DNA of 64,000 nucleotides from Phlegmacium glaucopus. Its lineage: Eukaryota; Basidiomycota; Agaricomycetes; Agaricales; Cortinariaceae. This document shows, piece by piece, positions 10,824-23,593 of this stretch. How positions within the stretch are numbered: the first letter of the stretch is position 1; every line of letters begins with the position of its first letter. The notes beneath the pieces were generated by a model, which was given only the letters and a program-made list of their open reading frames with translations, was not told where the DNA came from and searched no databases. The position numbers and the translations under genes were made by a program. Location: assembly GCA_015039465.1 (NCBI GenBank), contig MU130695.1, forward strand, positions 707,394 to 771,393, written 5' to 3'.

Positions 10824-12371
10824 ATGCCTGCCGATCGCTCTCCTAAAAACAGATCCGGCTCTGTCTCGGTGCGACCTTGTATTCTAATTGTTACTTGGAT
10901 TGTGTTTCTTATTGTCAAAATACAGAAAAAGGTTGAACCCTGCAATATCTGTGGCCAGGTAGTTAGCAGGGCTTCAGATATCCCCCGCCATAAGAGGACG
11001 CACGCCGATGCCAAGTGCGTTTGGTTGTTTCCTTCCTCGGTTATTGTGATTGACGCCTATTTTATAGCAAACTCCCCTGCCCTTGGGCAGGCTGCGATTT
11101 CAGTACCCACCAGAAATCTAACCTGGACACCCACTATCGTAGTCAGCAGTGTGTATTATTCATCTTCAATCTTTCTCTTCCCTTCACTAACATATCCTAT
11201 CAGTTCCAAGGATAGATTGTTTATTTGCGAAGACGACCCTGCTTCCTGCCATTTTCAAACGTTTGATCCTGCCTCGCGTACTCGACATAGGAAACGTCGA
11301 CACAACTATGTCCCCAAAAATTCTATCGGTCGGAAAACCAACAAGTCCAACAAGACCGCTGCCTACCACGGACGTAATGCTTCCGTAGATTCTCTCCCAT
11401 CAGTGGCATCTCCATTCGTCGGGGGGTCATCTTTGGGTTCGAATTCTCCAGGCTATACTTCGCCAGCATCATCTATCAACTCTCTCTCTTGTTCCTATTC
11501 CTCTCCCTATGGAGGGAGCGAATCAACCACTTCCATCCCCTCTATTCCTGACATTCCTTTCCTGTCCATCAACTCACCTCAGTACCCAAAGGAGAGTCTC
11601 CTATTCTCCGGCAGTGCATACGATCACACATGGAATCAGTTCGTCCTACCTAAATTTAATTTTTTGGCTGCAGAGCCAGAAATGGAACATTATGAATCCC
11701 AAATCCCATACCAGGGCCAACAGGAGGAGCCCCATCCGCAACCGAAAGACCTCCTCCCCCTGTTTCCTAAAATGGGACCAGTCTTCCCTGGCCTGCGTGG
11801 CTTGGATGTCGGTCTGGAACAACCACCGCACCAGGTTTCCTCGCTAGAGGTGAACAACGAGGACAGGTTTAGTTCATTGATCAACAACCTACCAGTCCAG
11901 GCTTTCCATGCTCCCGTCGAGACTGTCTATAACCCGGCGACTTGCTCGCCAGTTAGGACGGGTGATCGTGAGCTAGACATTGAGTTGGGTTTGGATGTTG
12001 GATTTGATTTTGGCATCATCGGGAATACAGACTCTACACAGATGACTCCTTCCTCCTATAACTTCAATTCCTTCCATGTCGATCCTCATACCTCAGTGGA
12101 CCCCACAGTCTTTGCCTATCCCACAAATGCTCAATTTTATCCAGCCCCTTCGACTCCCATTTCCTATGCCAATGTCGACCCCCAAACCCACGCCAACGCC
12201 GCCTTCGTCAACTTCCCCCCTCCCACGTTTTGCGTTGGCTATTATGATTTCAATGGCCACATCAACTTACATGTTTATCCAGCCCCTACCGCCCCTGATT
12301 ATTTTGATCAATGTCAGTGGGACTTTGGATTCAATACCTCTAATAACATTCAAGGACCATATTACAACTGA
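10824..12371 (+). CDS. C2H2 zinc-finger protein
   Basis: Start ATG at 10824. Three short introns (10869-10925, 11015-11067 and 11149-11203) give 460 residues. Finger 1 is CNICGQVVSRASDIPRHKRTH. Splicing intron 2 then creates a second finger with CPWAGC, and splicing intron 3 completes its HYRSQH end, which supports the splice choices. A third, looser Cys/His cluster (CEDDPASCHF then TRHRKRRH) follows. The remaining about 340 residues are low-complexity, rich in Ser, Pro, Asn and Tyr, typical of an activation or disordered region. The likely role is a nuclear DNA-binding regulator with unknown targets. The first intron is a multiple of three, so unspliced sequence would read through without a stop. 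Confidence 0.75.
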   Translation: MPADRSPKNRSGSVSVRPCILIVTWIVFLIVKIQKKVEPCNICGQVVSRASDIPRHKRTHADAKCVWLFPSSVIVIDAYFIANSPALGQAAISVPTRNLTWTPTIVVSSVYYSSSIFLFPSLTYPISSKDRLFICEDDPASCHFQTFDPASRTRHRKRRHNYVPKNSIGRKTNKSNKTAAYHGRNASVDSLPSVASPFVGGSSLGSNSPGYTSPASSINSLSCSYSSPYGGSESTTSIPSIPDIPFLSINSPQYPKESLLFSGSAYDHTWNQFVLPKFNFLAAEPEMEHYESQIPYQGQQEEPHPQPKDLLPLFPKMGPVFPGLRGLDVGLEQPPHQVSSLEVNNEDRFSSLINNLPVQAFHAPVETVYNPATCSPVRTGDRELDIELGLDVGFDFGIIGNTDSTQMTPSSYNFNSFHVDPHTSVDPTVFAYPTNAQFYPAPSTPISYANVDPQTHANAAFVNFPPPTFCVGYYDFNGHINLHVYPAPTAPDYFDQCQWDFGFNTSNNIQGPYYN

Positions 12372-13505
12372 AATTTCTCATGTCTCATCCTCTTTCCACT
12401 TCGCTCTCTTTCTCGCACTAGCATTGTTCTTTTAACATTTCGGCATCGGACTTCATCATTCAAACATTGGACTTTTTTTCCTGGAATCAATCATCATACA
12501 CATTCGTCATCTCCTCACATATTCATTGACATTATCTGTAACTGGCATCTCCTGTATCATTCAATCTCTCAATACCCTACACATTCTAGAGTTTATCTGC
12601 TATATCCATCTTTTTTTTCTTTTTTTTTGTTGTCATCATCAGTTTGCGGTACATGTACTATTCATTATTTGCTAGCATTATATCCTTATCATTATTCCAT
12701 CTCTTTATTACCATCTCATTCCATCTCTGTATTACCATCTCATTTCATCTCTGTATTACTATATATCTCATCCCATCTCATCTCACTATTAGACTCAAAT
12801 ACATTGGCTTTAAAAACTTTCCTTGATCACTCGTAAATCTTAACTTGGGTTGGTACTATTGAATCTTGATGAACCTTTGCCTGATCTCCAGGAAGTTTCA
12901 CGGAACTAACAACTACTTGGTACATCGATAGCGGAAATATTTTCACACATCACAGAAGTAACACTAACTAGACTGCCTCAACAATGGAGATAACTTGAAG
13001 CAACTATAATTCTTTCAGCCAGGCAAAGTGGTGGTAGTGTAGCTCGTGCACGGTAACAACAATGGTACTTAGAACAACTGAGGGCGTAATTTATATAAAT
13101 AATCAGTAAAGAACGAATGCATTGGCATAGCGAGTGACTGACGAAAAGGAATAATACAATCCTGCAATAAAAGGCAATCGGATCCAAGGTGCAAAAATCA
13201 CCAGACACCAATAACATGCAAGTCAACATAACAATTACTCCATTCTAATGCGGAGATCTGACGACTACAGAGATGCACGACTAGTATGTGTAGTACTAAA
13301 AAAAGGCATAGCCCAACGATGGGGGGAGGGCGTCAGGGTATAAATAGGGGAGATGGGGAATTTAATACCTAAATATATAAAATCTCCCCTCAGGCCGATT
13401 ATGTAAAAGGAAAGAAATCAAGTGCCAAAAAAAACTTGGAGATGACTTCAGACCGAATATATATATAAAAAAAAGTGGTCAGCGCGCTGTGACCCTCTCT
13501 CTGAC
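12372..13505. other. Intergenic region with a short tandem repeat
   Basis: This is the 3' flank of the zinc-finger gene and the 3' flank of the minus-strand fucosyltransferase-like gene. At about 12,690-12,790 there are roughly three diverged copies of a 25-26 bp unit based on CATCTCTGTATTACCATCTCATTC. No gene was recognised. Confidence 0.45.
12690..12790. repeat. Short tandem repeat, unit about 25 bp
   Basis: About three degenerate copies of a pyrimidine-rich unit containing CCATCTCTGTATTACCATC occur in the 3' flank of the zinc-finger gene. It is probably a minisatellite without coding role. Confidence 0.6.
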
Positions 13506-15468
13506 CTACCAGAACCGAATCTGTAATGGGTTGCGTCCGTCTTTCATACGGAGCACTACGATGTTGGCAGTCAAAGACGAGAACTAAAATGTTTAAATGA
13601 TCAGCATTTTTTACTTCTTCGTCAAAGAAAAAGGACTTACCCCATTGCCGACAAATAGTTCTGACCTTTGTGCGGTATACATGTCCAATGCCTGACCAAC
13701 AGGTTTCTCCTCCCAGCCCAAGTCAAGATCGCGGCTCGTGGAGACGCCTTCCCACGTCCACTCGAAATCCCAACCATTCGTTTCATCACTAGGCATCTTG
13801 GAGCGTTCCGCGTCGTCCATCAAAGCCTGCTTCAACTCCTGCAATAACGCCTTATCGCCATTGGTCATAATAAAAACTCTTTTGAGCCGTTTATTCCCAA
13901 TCGACTCCCGTCCTGTGCCGCCCCACCTCTTCTGCCATGTTTTTGACCCCCAATTCTCATATTTGTGGGAACCCCAGTTCAACCGACCGCTTCTATTCTG
14001 GAGGAATGCTTCATAGTCGTGTACAACTTCCCTCACTCTATTCACCACCTGTCCGACATCTGGGTAACAATGTTTCAGATAATATTTGGTCTTCTCTTCC
14101 TCTGAGGAAACAACGTGGGTGTCGCCAGGTGTTGTGACATTGCTTGAATAACCTTCAACGACTTTGGGAATTATAAAGCTATCACGTTCTGCGAATTCTG
14201 GGAATGAACTTTGGCCGGTGTAGGTAGAGCCCCATCCAGCGAGATTCACGCAATGGTCGGCGTAATCACCTCGTCGAAGATGGAGTGTTAGAAGGGGTAG
14301 AGAATCCGTTTCGTCCGAAGCAGCCAAATCCAAAAAATATTTTACTTTTGGCGATATGATGTCGCGGTTTCTCTTGAACGCTTGGTAAATAAGTGGCGAC
14401 CAGGACCAGCCATTCATGATCGGAGAGTTGGCTAGTGTATCCCAGAGATCATGAACACGATTTGATCCCAATACCCTTTTAGATCAAATTATCAGTTGAC
14501 ATTCTCTTAACAATGATTCTGACGGAGACGACTTGCCAGAAATCGACTATTTGCAAGGTGTCTTTCGTTACTTCGACACATCGAGCATCTTTCACGTCTG
14601 ATTGGTTCAGTCTATCTAGCCATGCGTCTAGGATAGCTTTTCCTGAAATAGTATCCAACGACGTTCCGGCATTTGCTGGGTTGAGCTGACGGAGCGCTTC
14701 AACAGACGATCTGTCGATATAAACGCGTTTTTCAGGAGGGCAAATATTTTCATAAAGAAATCGGGATATCGGCCGAGTTTCATTGGAGGCTTTGTTGCCC
14801 GAGTTCAAGCCGAGAATGTAACCTACGCTGTATCAGACCTTGATCTAAAGTATGATGTCATGACGCACCACTCAACATTGTTGATATTGGGATACGAGAT
14901 GGGATTTTTTTGCCATTATACTCTGAATACTTTGGTCCATCACGATTCCATGCGTAATCATGCCATACAAACCTGTCATTCGTTAGAGTAAAGAACAAGT
15001 CACGAGACAGGATTCACAAACTCACCCTCGACCTGACCCACTCGCAACAAGAGTGCTGAAGACCATTTCCTGTAGAGCGTTGCCCCAACCACATCCGTGA
15101 GCATGGTTTGCCACAAAAATATACTTTCGTTCTGCGATATTGTCATCCAGCTGCTGTGGAAGATGATTTTCATATTCAGTATAGGCCTCGAAGAGCGGCG
15201 GTAGACCACTCTTATCCGGTGCATTCTGAAGAACTTGTGGGTATGGCTGAACCTGAGGATTGTAACGGTGGGGTAGTAGACCGGCGTGGAAGAAATAAAA
15301 AATCCCCAAGGCGACTACAAGAGCTAGAAGAAGGCGCGAATAACGTTTTGGTACTATCATACGCAGACCTAGGATGGAATGAGTGTTGTTCTCCGGAGTT
15401 TTGGCGTTGAGAGGTAGTTTTGTATCTGACGTTGGCAGTCTTGCATATTCACGCCATCGAATGTTCAT
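13506..15468 (-). CDS. Type II membrane fucosyltransferase-like protein
   Basis: Five exons (15468-15026, 14972-14869, 14822-14537, 14475-13641, 13583-13506) give 581 residues. Residues about 45-60 (LLLALVVALGIFYFF) are a single membrane anchor after a short cytosolic N terminus, the Golgi type II layout. ANHAHGCGWGNALQEMVFS and LLTLHLRRGDYADHC resemble the conserved regions of GDP-fucose O-fucosyltransferase-like proteins, the latter being the nucleotide-sugar binding loop. The C terminus (SSLTANIVVLRMKDGRNPLQ then IRFW) is only seen after splicing a 57-nt intron. The third intron has a GC donor (GCAAGT) rather than GT and restores FWVLGSNRV. The acceptor substrate is unknown. A fragment of its 3' end is duplicated at 7,927-8,450. 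Confidence 0.75.
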
Positions 15469-17637
15469 TGTTGTAGCCAGCAGAGAGACTTACGACACGG
15501 AGAAGCCAAGAAGTCAACCGCAAATTGCCGCAATCATTGGGGCCGTACAAAAAGAAACTATGGTAAGCATATTACACATGCTCACATCGATTTCGATAGC
15601 CCTACCCTTTGCTTCTTTTATGATTTGATCATATTGTTCGACCAGATGATGTCATATAACCCAAGTATGGTAATATCACCACCACAGCCACACACGTCGA
15701 CCTGCGGTTTGCATTCAACCCAGCTCGATAACCATCCATCTGTCTCTGTGCTTGTCCGTTCCATTTTGCGACTTCTGTGTGTTTTCGCCGTCAGCTCCAA
15801 CGGCAGGTGACAGCGTCGGTTTCAAGCTGGGTAGTTTTGCAGCGCATTTGCAGTGCAGAGTATAGTATCGCCATCTTCGAGGACATACTGGAGGTTACCT
15901 TGCTGCGCTGGGACTATTTTGTAGCTACAAAAGAGTCCCACCGCAGCAGTGTTAAGATATTTGCCCGCATACGAGTCCCCCGCAGAAATATTGTTGCCTA
16001 AATTTAGACTTTACATGACAAAATAATAATAATAAAATATATCTCTGCCAATTTGGCCACTTCGGAGTTTCGTGGGAGGTCGCCTTCGAAGCGCTTCGCA
16101 GCGTTCGGCGCTTGTCGCATCCCTACCCATCCACGTGATCCGATGGATCGGGCTTGGCGTGAGCGCGTACCGCACAGCAGTGGTACAGGACCCCGGATAA
16201 TGGTAGGGGAGGCCTGATCCTAGAAAGGCACTTTTCGTCCCGGACAGAGGTCCCAGATATTTGTCCGGATTGCTCCCCAAATTTTGCAAACTTTGTCCGT
16301 CCGTGCCCAGCCTATTTTTTGCTAATTTTTGTCCGGATCGGTGGGATCTGGCCTGAAAATCACCGCAGACGAGGTCCTGCACTGCAGAAACACGAGGTAT
16401 TACAGGGTCTTGCAATATGGTTTGCACAAAAAAATTGCAGCGAAGCGTTATGATGTGACCGCCTGTCAATCAAATTTAGCCAAATGAGGTATAGATGGTC
16501 GGATCTTGGCCTTCAAGTAGCTTCACTGTATTACTATAGGGATGCGTGGAAATGTGGCTGTCAGTCACATCAAACACTGCAGCGAATTTTTTGTGCAAAC
16601 CATATTGCAAGACCCTGTAAGCTAAATACTACTCAAGAACACCAGCTATGATATAGACTAGCCATGTGTATTCAACATCGTAGCTAATCTTTACTAATCT
16701 TCACCATCAGATTTCCACCTCGCTTTCGAGAAAGCTTCAATGCCTCTTGCAGTTGCTTGTCGGCCTTTTGGAGGGTGCGAAATCGGGTTAGATCCCGTGG
16801 TTTCTTACTCGTGCAAAAAAAAAAACATGGGATATACTACGCAAGTCCAAACAGCATAAGATGAAAAACATTCAGAAAATACATGTTCGAACCCGCAAGT
16901 CACGAGCACAGTTGCCCTCAACATTTGGCGCGGAACTGGTACGCCATGCTTGACTTATGTCCGGACTGGGACCTGGCTACATACTGAAATCAAATTTCTG
17001 TCCGGATGAAGGCCCGACGGTGGCTTTTTCCGGATTGGCTCCCGGCCGTTTTCAACATTTCTAAAAAATCTGTCCAGATGGGTATCGCACCTATTATCCG
17101 GGGTCCTAGTGGTGCCGTGGAGCTGTTCGGAAACAGAAGGATAGGTGCTGTGATGCCATCACAAACTCGCAAAACGGAACAAGAGTGAACAAGTTGTGTT
17201 AAATTTTTCAGAGGTGTGTGTTTTTCGACCAAATCAGAATGACTATAACTTCTTCCAACGATGTGGTGTTGGGATCCTTGAATGTATCCAGGAGAATATT
17301 TCCCAGATGTCTTTGAAGCTGGAGCCGAGTAGACGAGATTCTGAAGATGCGCGATGCGGGGATTCAGAACATGGAGATTCTGTCACGACATTACGTTCTT
17401 CACAGAAAACAAGCTTACCAATTCTGCCCCACATGCTAGTTTGAAGTATCATATGACTAGTAAATGTGATCCATCTCAATGTTTTCGTCACTGTCAATGG
17501 TAAGGACTCTGTTCTGATGTGCGCTATGTTGACTTTCGTGTGGCGTTAAGAACCACTAGCAAGAGGGTTGCATAATTCTCACAACAAGCCAACCCGTGCC
17601 GAAGGCACGGATTTAATATTTAGGGCTTGTTCTCACA
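15469..17637. other. Intergenic region with a MITE
   Basis: Besides the MITE at 16,403-16,617 and scattered TCCGGAT/GTCCGG-containing stretches that may belong to an unrecognised repeat, no gene could be supported. A possible two-exon open stretch on the plus strand (15,461-15,810) was considered and rejected. Confidence 0.4.
16403..16617. mobile_element. Tc1/mariner-type MITE with TA target duplication
   Basis: A 215-bp element has inverted termini that begin CAGGGTCTTGCAATATGGTT and remain similar for about 60 bp, including TTTGCACAAAAAAATT. It is flanked on both sides by TA, the target duplication of Tc1/mariner-type elements. It is too short to code for a transposase. Confidence 0.75.
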
Positions 17638-18855
17638 ATGCCAACAAAGCATCCTCTTGCATCCTCCCACTCTGACACGACCGCTGAGTACAAGTGTATA
17701 CACATGGCTTCAGAAGTAACAAGCCAGGACATAGAAAACAAACGCATATTCCCTCCTCTCTATGTTCCAAACGGGGACGTCTCGAAGGATAGACTTGCAT
17801 TCATTCATATTCTCGAAAGGTTAAAGGTGGATTTATTTTCAAGTTGATAATAATTTGAGATTTACGCGTCTTGATAGACGCAGAAAAGAACGGGATGGGT
17901 TGACCACAAGGTATGACCAGCTCAAAAGACGTTTTTTCATAAGCCTCTAAATTCAAACTCGTTGAATTGTAGATTCCAAATCCTGAAAGGTACACCGTCG
18001 AACAAGGAAAAACGAACATTGTTGTTAAAAGCTCTTGCAGTATATCAGACCACATGTATCGAATGGCAGTCCTGTCGATGTTGTGCGACGACGCGACGAT
18101 AGATATCTCCAAGTTGGTAACACGTCTCTTTTGAAAATTTGACAGGGAGTGCCACAACCGATCTATGCCGACAGATGCGTTATGATGGCCATCGTTCACG
18201 ATCTAGCTGAAGCTCAAGGTGAGTATATGCGCGTATCTCATATTAAAAATTCTCTCATAATCCTTCCCTTCTCTTCAAAGTTGGAGATATCGCTCCAAGA
18301 GAAGGCATACCGAAAGCTGAGAAGCACCGACTTGAAGCCGTGAGTGATTCTCTCCAGCTTCAACTCGCTCTCTAATCTATGTTTTTTCTACAGGAGGCAA
18401 TGCACAATTTCGTGCATGATATGTTACACAATAGTCAGGCCGCGCAACGAATTGAATCTCTATGGCGGGTGCGTTTTGTGCAAAATCTTCATCAATGCCA
18501 CCGGTAACTCAAGGCATTCATATAGGAATATGAAGACGGTCAATCACCTGAAGCTAAATTTGTGAAAGGCACGCTCTCATCGTCCTTTATCTTTATTTAC
18601 CCAATTAATTTGAACTTTAACTCCAGATCTTGATCGCTTCGAGATGGCATCTCAAGGTATTTATTTAATGTTGCCACGAGTTTAACCTAGCGTGTTAATT
18701 TGTATTTCATAGCTTTGGAGTACGAGCGTAATCATGAGGAGAAAGGTCTTCAAATTTTTTATCACAGCAGTCTACCGAACATTCGCCACCCACAAGTTCA
18801 ACAGTGGGGACAAGATCTCATGGCCGAACGTGAAGAGTTACAAAAGAAAAAATAA
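17638..18855 (+). CDS. HD-domain 5'-deoxynucleotidase (HDDC2/YGK1-like)
   Basis: Ten exons with short introns rebuild a 234-residue protein, including a 17-nt micro-exon at 17,973-17,989 and a GC-AG intron starting at 18,569. The order of motifs follows HDDC2/YfbR: RTGWVDHK, ISDHMYRMAVLSMLCDD, AIVHDLAEAQVGDIAPREGI, EYEDGQSPEAKFVKDLDRFE and LQIFYHSS. The His of SDHMYR, the HD pair of VHDLAE and the Asp of DLDRFEM match the metal-binding HD superfamily residues. Enzymes of this family dephosphorylate deoxyribonucleoside 5'-monophosphates in the cytosol. The start at 17,638 is the first in-frame ATG; 17,704 is an alternative. It converges on ADE16/17 with about 110 bp between the stops. Confidence 0.85.
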
Positions 18856-18964
18856 ACAGGACACCAGATTAGATCCTTACTAGATAGAACACGAAGCTGA
18901 AGAAGTGCTGTACTGAAACTGCTGATTTTATTCTTTTGATCCTTTTTCAACTTTTGTTACAAAT

Positions 18965-21168
18965 TTAGTGATGGAAGAGCCTTAAGGAAGTATGTGCAAA
19001 CACAATCTCGTGTTCATCAGCTGCCTTGATGCACTCTTCATCCATAACGCTCCCACTTGGCGCAGCGAGGTATTTAACCCCACTTTTCCTGGCCCGATGC
19101 ACATTGTCAGGGAAAGGGAAGAAAGCGTCACTCGAACAGGCTACTCCATCCAACTTGCTCGCCCATTCTTTCTTTTCCTCGTCTCGGAGAGCCTCTACAG
19201 ATCCCTCGAACAAACTCTCCCAATGTTCCTTCTCACCCCCTTCTAGAAGCTCACCACTGACGAATAAATCAATGGCATTAGCTTTTTCTGCCCGCTTAAC
19301 ACCCTTTTTGAAGGGTAAGGCGAGAACTCTGGGATGATGACGGAGCCACCAGAGGTCTGCTTTGCCTCCTGCAAGACGTGTGCAGTGGATGCGTGATTGC
19401 TGACCAGCGCCGATTCCGATGATAGAACCATGGAAAGCATAGGCAACACTGTTGGATTGGGTGTATTTCAGGGCTAAGGTGGCCACGATAAGGTCAGTTA
19501 CAGCAGCGGATGGGAGCTACGGGTCGCCAAAGTCAAAAAGTGGTTTGTTCCATTCAAGCAATATAAATGGGACTGACGTCTTTATTTTTAGTAACGAGAT
19601 TTTCAAACAACGAGCTATCGATTTTGCAGTCGTTCCTCTTTTGTCGGAGATGCACGCCGTATACCTGTTTGGTCTCAATTTCTGGAGGCACGTAGGCTGG
19701 GTCAATCTGAGGGCGCTTCAACATCCAGAATAACAACAAGTTAGTTTTAAAGGTTGAATTTACCTCGAGGACACAATATTTTCCGGCCTTTTTCTTCTTG
19801 AGCAAATCCAATGCTTCATCTGTGTAGCCTGGTGCAATAATCCCATCTGAGACTTCGCGGGAGATGATGCGGGCGGTAGCGATGTCACAAGGCGCCGACA
19901 GTGCAACAAAATCTCCAAAGGAGGACATACGGTCAGCGCCTATAAGACATGGTTCAGTATGGAATGCAAAGATCGCTATCAGTGTCTGAATACGAACCAC
20001 GTGCACGAGCATATGCCGACGCCAGAGGGGTTAAAGGTTCCTTGAGATCGTCTACGCCGTACACTCCCTTTTCTGTTTCGTTTAACTCGACACCGACGGC
20101 AGCACCAGCGGGAGAAACGTGTTTAAAAGAAGCAGCGGCAGGGAGATTTAACGCTTCCTGCAGTTCTTTGACAAGAGCATAGGAGTTCAAAGCGTCAAGA
20201 AGGTTGATATACCCAGGTGAGCCGCAGAGAACTAGTGGATGACGAGGGATCACTAATCAGACAGGACATAGAGGATGGGTACTGCGTATGTTACCTTTGA
20301 ACGGTAGTTTTCCATCTGTTACATACGCCTGTGCAGGTTTTTGGTGGGGATTCGCGCCATACCTCAAGGATATTCTTTGAACAGGTCCAGATAGTTGTTC
20401 CTCTGACAGTTCAGCAGAAGCATATTGCTCCCTGAAGTATCCGCTAATCGCTTCATCGTACTGAGCCGTCATCTCAAAGGCTTTTAACGCTAATTTGCTT
20501 CTCAAGTTCTGCCCAACGTCTCCTTGACCTTTGGCCAATGATTCCAAGAATTCTTTGTAGTCAGCTGGATCAGAAAGCACAGAGACGCGTTCATGATTCT
20601 TGGCAGCAGCACGGAGAAGAGTGACACCTCCGATGTCGATTTCCTCCACGGCATCGGCTAGTGTGCATCCTGATTTTGATATGGTAGATGTAAACGGGTA
20701 GAGATTGCAAACGACGATGGAGATAGGTGAGATCCCTTGTTCTTTGAGATCTTTTTCATCCGAGGCGATATTACGAGCCAAAATACCTAAGATCCAGATC
20801 AATCAAATAAGGACCTTGAGTACATCAATTGGATCTGCTATTCGCACCTCCATGCACTGCAGGGTGTAGAGTTTTAACCCTGCCTCCAAGCATCTCTGGC
20901 GCTTTCGTGATGTCGGAAACATCTCTGAAACGATTATAAGTCGAGCCCTCCAGTGTCGTTGGAACGATCACTCACTCGATTGGAATGCCTGCTTCCCTTA
21001 TCTTCTTTGCAGTCCCTCCAGATCCTAGGAGTCGGACGCCTGCGCCTGAGAGGCCCTTTGCGAGGTCCAAGAGATCGGTTTTATCGTAGACGGACAACAG
21101 AGCTTCATGAAAACATCACATTAATACCACATCTATCATGAGTGAAGCGTACCAATAGATTGTGCCAT
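18965..21168 (-). CDS. ADE16/ADE17: Bifunctional AICAR transformylase / IMP cyclohydrolase
   Basis: The protein begins MAQSI on a 16-nt first exon, then [20 protein letters not shown] and [15 protein letters not shown] (the MGS-like IMP cyclohydrolase domain). It continues through [11 protein letters not shown] and [14 protein letters not shown] to [20 protein letters not shown] in the transformylase domain, and ends in LRLFHH, the usual C terminus. It catalyses the last two steps of de novo IMP synthesis, formylating AICAR with 10-formyl-THF and closing the ring to IMP. Several short introns interrupt it on the minus strand. The catalytic motifs are intact and the length looks complete. Confidence 0.93.
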
Positions 21169-21398
21169 TCTCCTCCCTTTGATTCTACAAGTGACTAGTG
21201 CTAGTCAACGGTCGTAAAAAGCTAATCTGATTGGGCTTACATAAGTAATCTGCACTGAGTCAGTAATGAGGTAGACGCAGGTACTAGTTGGAACTTCGAT
21301 CCGTGACAACGAATATTCCACTGCCAGACCACTTGACTGCCATTTCTAATAGAATAGCGCGGTAATGTTATCTATACATACATGTCCAAAAAAGGGAT

Positions 21399-23241
21399 TT
21401 ATGCAGCCAAATCCAATATCGATACATCTCCCGACCTGTTCCCCAATACAATCTTTCCAGTAAGCTCACTGAAAGTACAATACGTAACATCCTCTGCAAA
21501 CGTTTCATTATCAGCAGAATGAAAGGCAGAAAAATCGTTCACACCTCTTAGATCACAAGAGTTCACCGAGTACACTACCCTTCGCTCGATTTCAGATGGA
21601 ATTGACACTCCATCGCTTGCTGAATCCAAATCGCCTGTCGAGGAAGGTTCTTGACTCCATACTTGTACCTCTCGCTTCACGCTCGAACGCTTCCTCTCAA
21701 TCCAAATCGCTCGCCTTCCTTGTGGTCCCATCGCATGTGCGCTAACGAACCCACGAGTATTGCCATCAGAGGTATTCCGTGATCGTGGTAAGGACGATAG
21801 CCCTATAACATGAGAATGGTCAAGTGATGAACCGAAATTGGCTGGGTATGTTATAGTAGGATTCGTCAACGTCGTCGTCGTACTTTCCATAGATGACGGC
21901 GCAGCGATGCGTCCTGTGTAAGCCATTACTAATGGGTAGATGCCTATTAGAGTGACTTGAAGGGAAGGTGGAAAGGTGGAAAGCTCAGAGGATAGTGTGA
22001 GCTGAACAACGTATTGGAAGAGGCCTTGGATGACGTCGTAGGCGAAGAGTGTCGTGGTGTAGGTATCCGTTTCGGAAATGTGATTACGAGAATGAGAGCA
22101 ATTCGAAAATGATACATCGCGGAAGGTCATTGGAAAAAGGTGTCTTAGCGATGGCCACGTAGATGGTTTTGAGGAATTAAGGAGCGACATGAAGTCATGT
22201 AACTCGATGGACCTTGTTTTGAATATTAACATATACGATCCCATAAAATGAATGGCAATAATTCCATTCCACTGAGAAATTGAGTAAGGAATAAGAAAAC
22301 AAGGAATTATCGTTGCTTACCAGATCTTCAAGACCCTCTGAGTGCAGTGCGATAACCAATTTTCTCCCGTTTTGGTCTGGAATGAAATCCTCATCCCACT
22401 TTACCAATTCTACTGTAGTTGACTCTGAGAGGGCTACGATCCGCTCTCTGGTATTTACCGCTCTAACTGTCTGATAGGAAGATAATGTGATAGTTCGGAC
22501 AAGATGGAATGCGTCGGGTACCATGTCCTTATTGGAAGATGACTCTGAAAGTTGGATTTCATAGATAAGAACCCAATATGATCTGAAATTGACAAACGTT
22601 AGATATGGGCGAGAAACCAAAAGGAAACACTTACGGAGCTATGACAAAGACCAACTTGTTAGCCATCAAGTCAAGTGAACAGGCATATGAAGCCCAGATA
22701 CCCGTCTCCAAAGCTAGACAGCCGCGGAGGACGGCAACCTGATGGTTCTTTTCGCCCTGTAGGTTGATTGTCGGCGTAGGTTGAGTATCATATAGGTATG
22801 CCACGCCTTCGGCATAAACGACTACAAGCCACCTATCTAGGAACATCTCCATTCCTATCAGTGTTGAACCCGGCCCTTCTCGTTCAAGTTTCCGTGGTAC
22901 AGTAGTACGTAGACGAGGCCAGACATTAGCTGCGAGTTGAGCTTGCCTCACTATGGATTCGATCAAGGAGCTGGGATGGTTTGTGAGATGAGGATCCTCC
23001 TGATGGAGTAGGTCATGAGGGAGAGGAAGATATTGCCGTTGTTTTTCGAACAAGGACAACCATATAATTTTCTGGTGTGTAAGTTGACAAATATTCCTGC
23101 ATGTCTGAACAGAATTAGGTTAATATTTAAAAGATATAGTTGCCTCACCTGGCGAATGGCTAAAAGGCTTTGAACATCGAGAAGTGTCAAAATTGTCAAC
23201 TGAATTTCAGTTGGTAGATTGGCAATAGTGAGATCGCCCAT
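21399..23241 (-). CDS. F-box domain protein
   Basis: The N terminus MGDLTIANLPTEIQLTILTL followed by LDVQSLLAIRQ and, after a short intron, a TC-rich continuation, is a typical F-box that would bind Skp1 in an SCF ubiquitin ligase. The remaining about 530 residues contain WLVVVYAEGVAYLYDTQP- and FDM-like strands and ISELTGKIVLGNRSGDVSIL near the end. This suggests a degenerate beta-propeller-like substrate domain, as in many basidiomycete F-box proteins. Several introns are present, including one beginning GTAAGCAACGATAATTCC. The 3' part is duplicated at 7,155-7,916. The F-box call is good; the target is unknown. Confidence 0.75.
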
Positions 23242-23593
23242 GTTGAACTCAAATTTTGTTTGAAATTAATTTCTTGTATTCGTGAAGTTCGCCATAAAAT
23301 TGTGGGTGACACTAGTGGTTGAAGCTAAGATTTGTTGGAACGAGTTGTTTGGTTGACATCACATCATCCTTTCATCCCTAATAACATCGCTTTGTGTTGG
23401 ACACATTCTTTATAGGTCTAGCTATGGGCATTCGGACACCTACGGGATACATCAAGCATTAATTCTGCAGTAAGTCGCCACGGACAATATCTTGGCTGCG
23501 CTTCTAGGTTACGCTTCATTCCACTGTCCGCAGAGGATTCTCTTGATGTAAAGTCCCGTCCTCCGAGTCGCTCAACTCTTGGGTGCATTAGAA

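Noticed and set aside
15461..15810. Possible two-exon gene on the plus strand starting MFIVVASRETYDTEK
   Set aside because: Its ATG overlaps the start codon of the divergent fucosyltransferase-like gene, the peptide has no recognised domain, and a chance open stretch is more likely.
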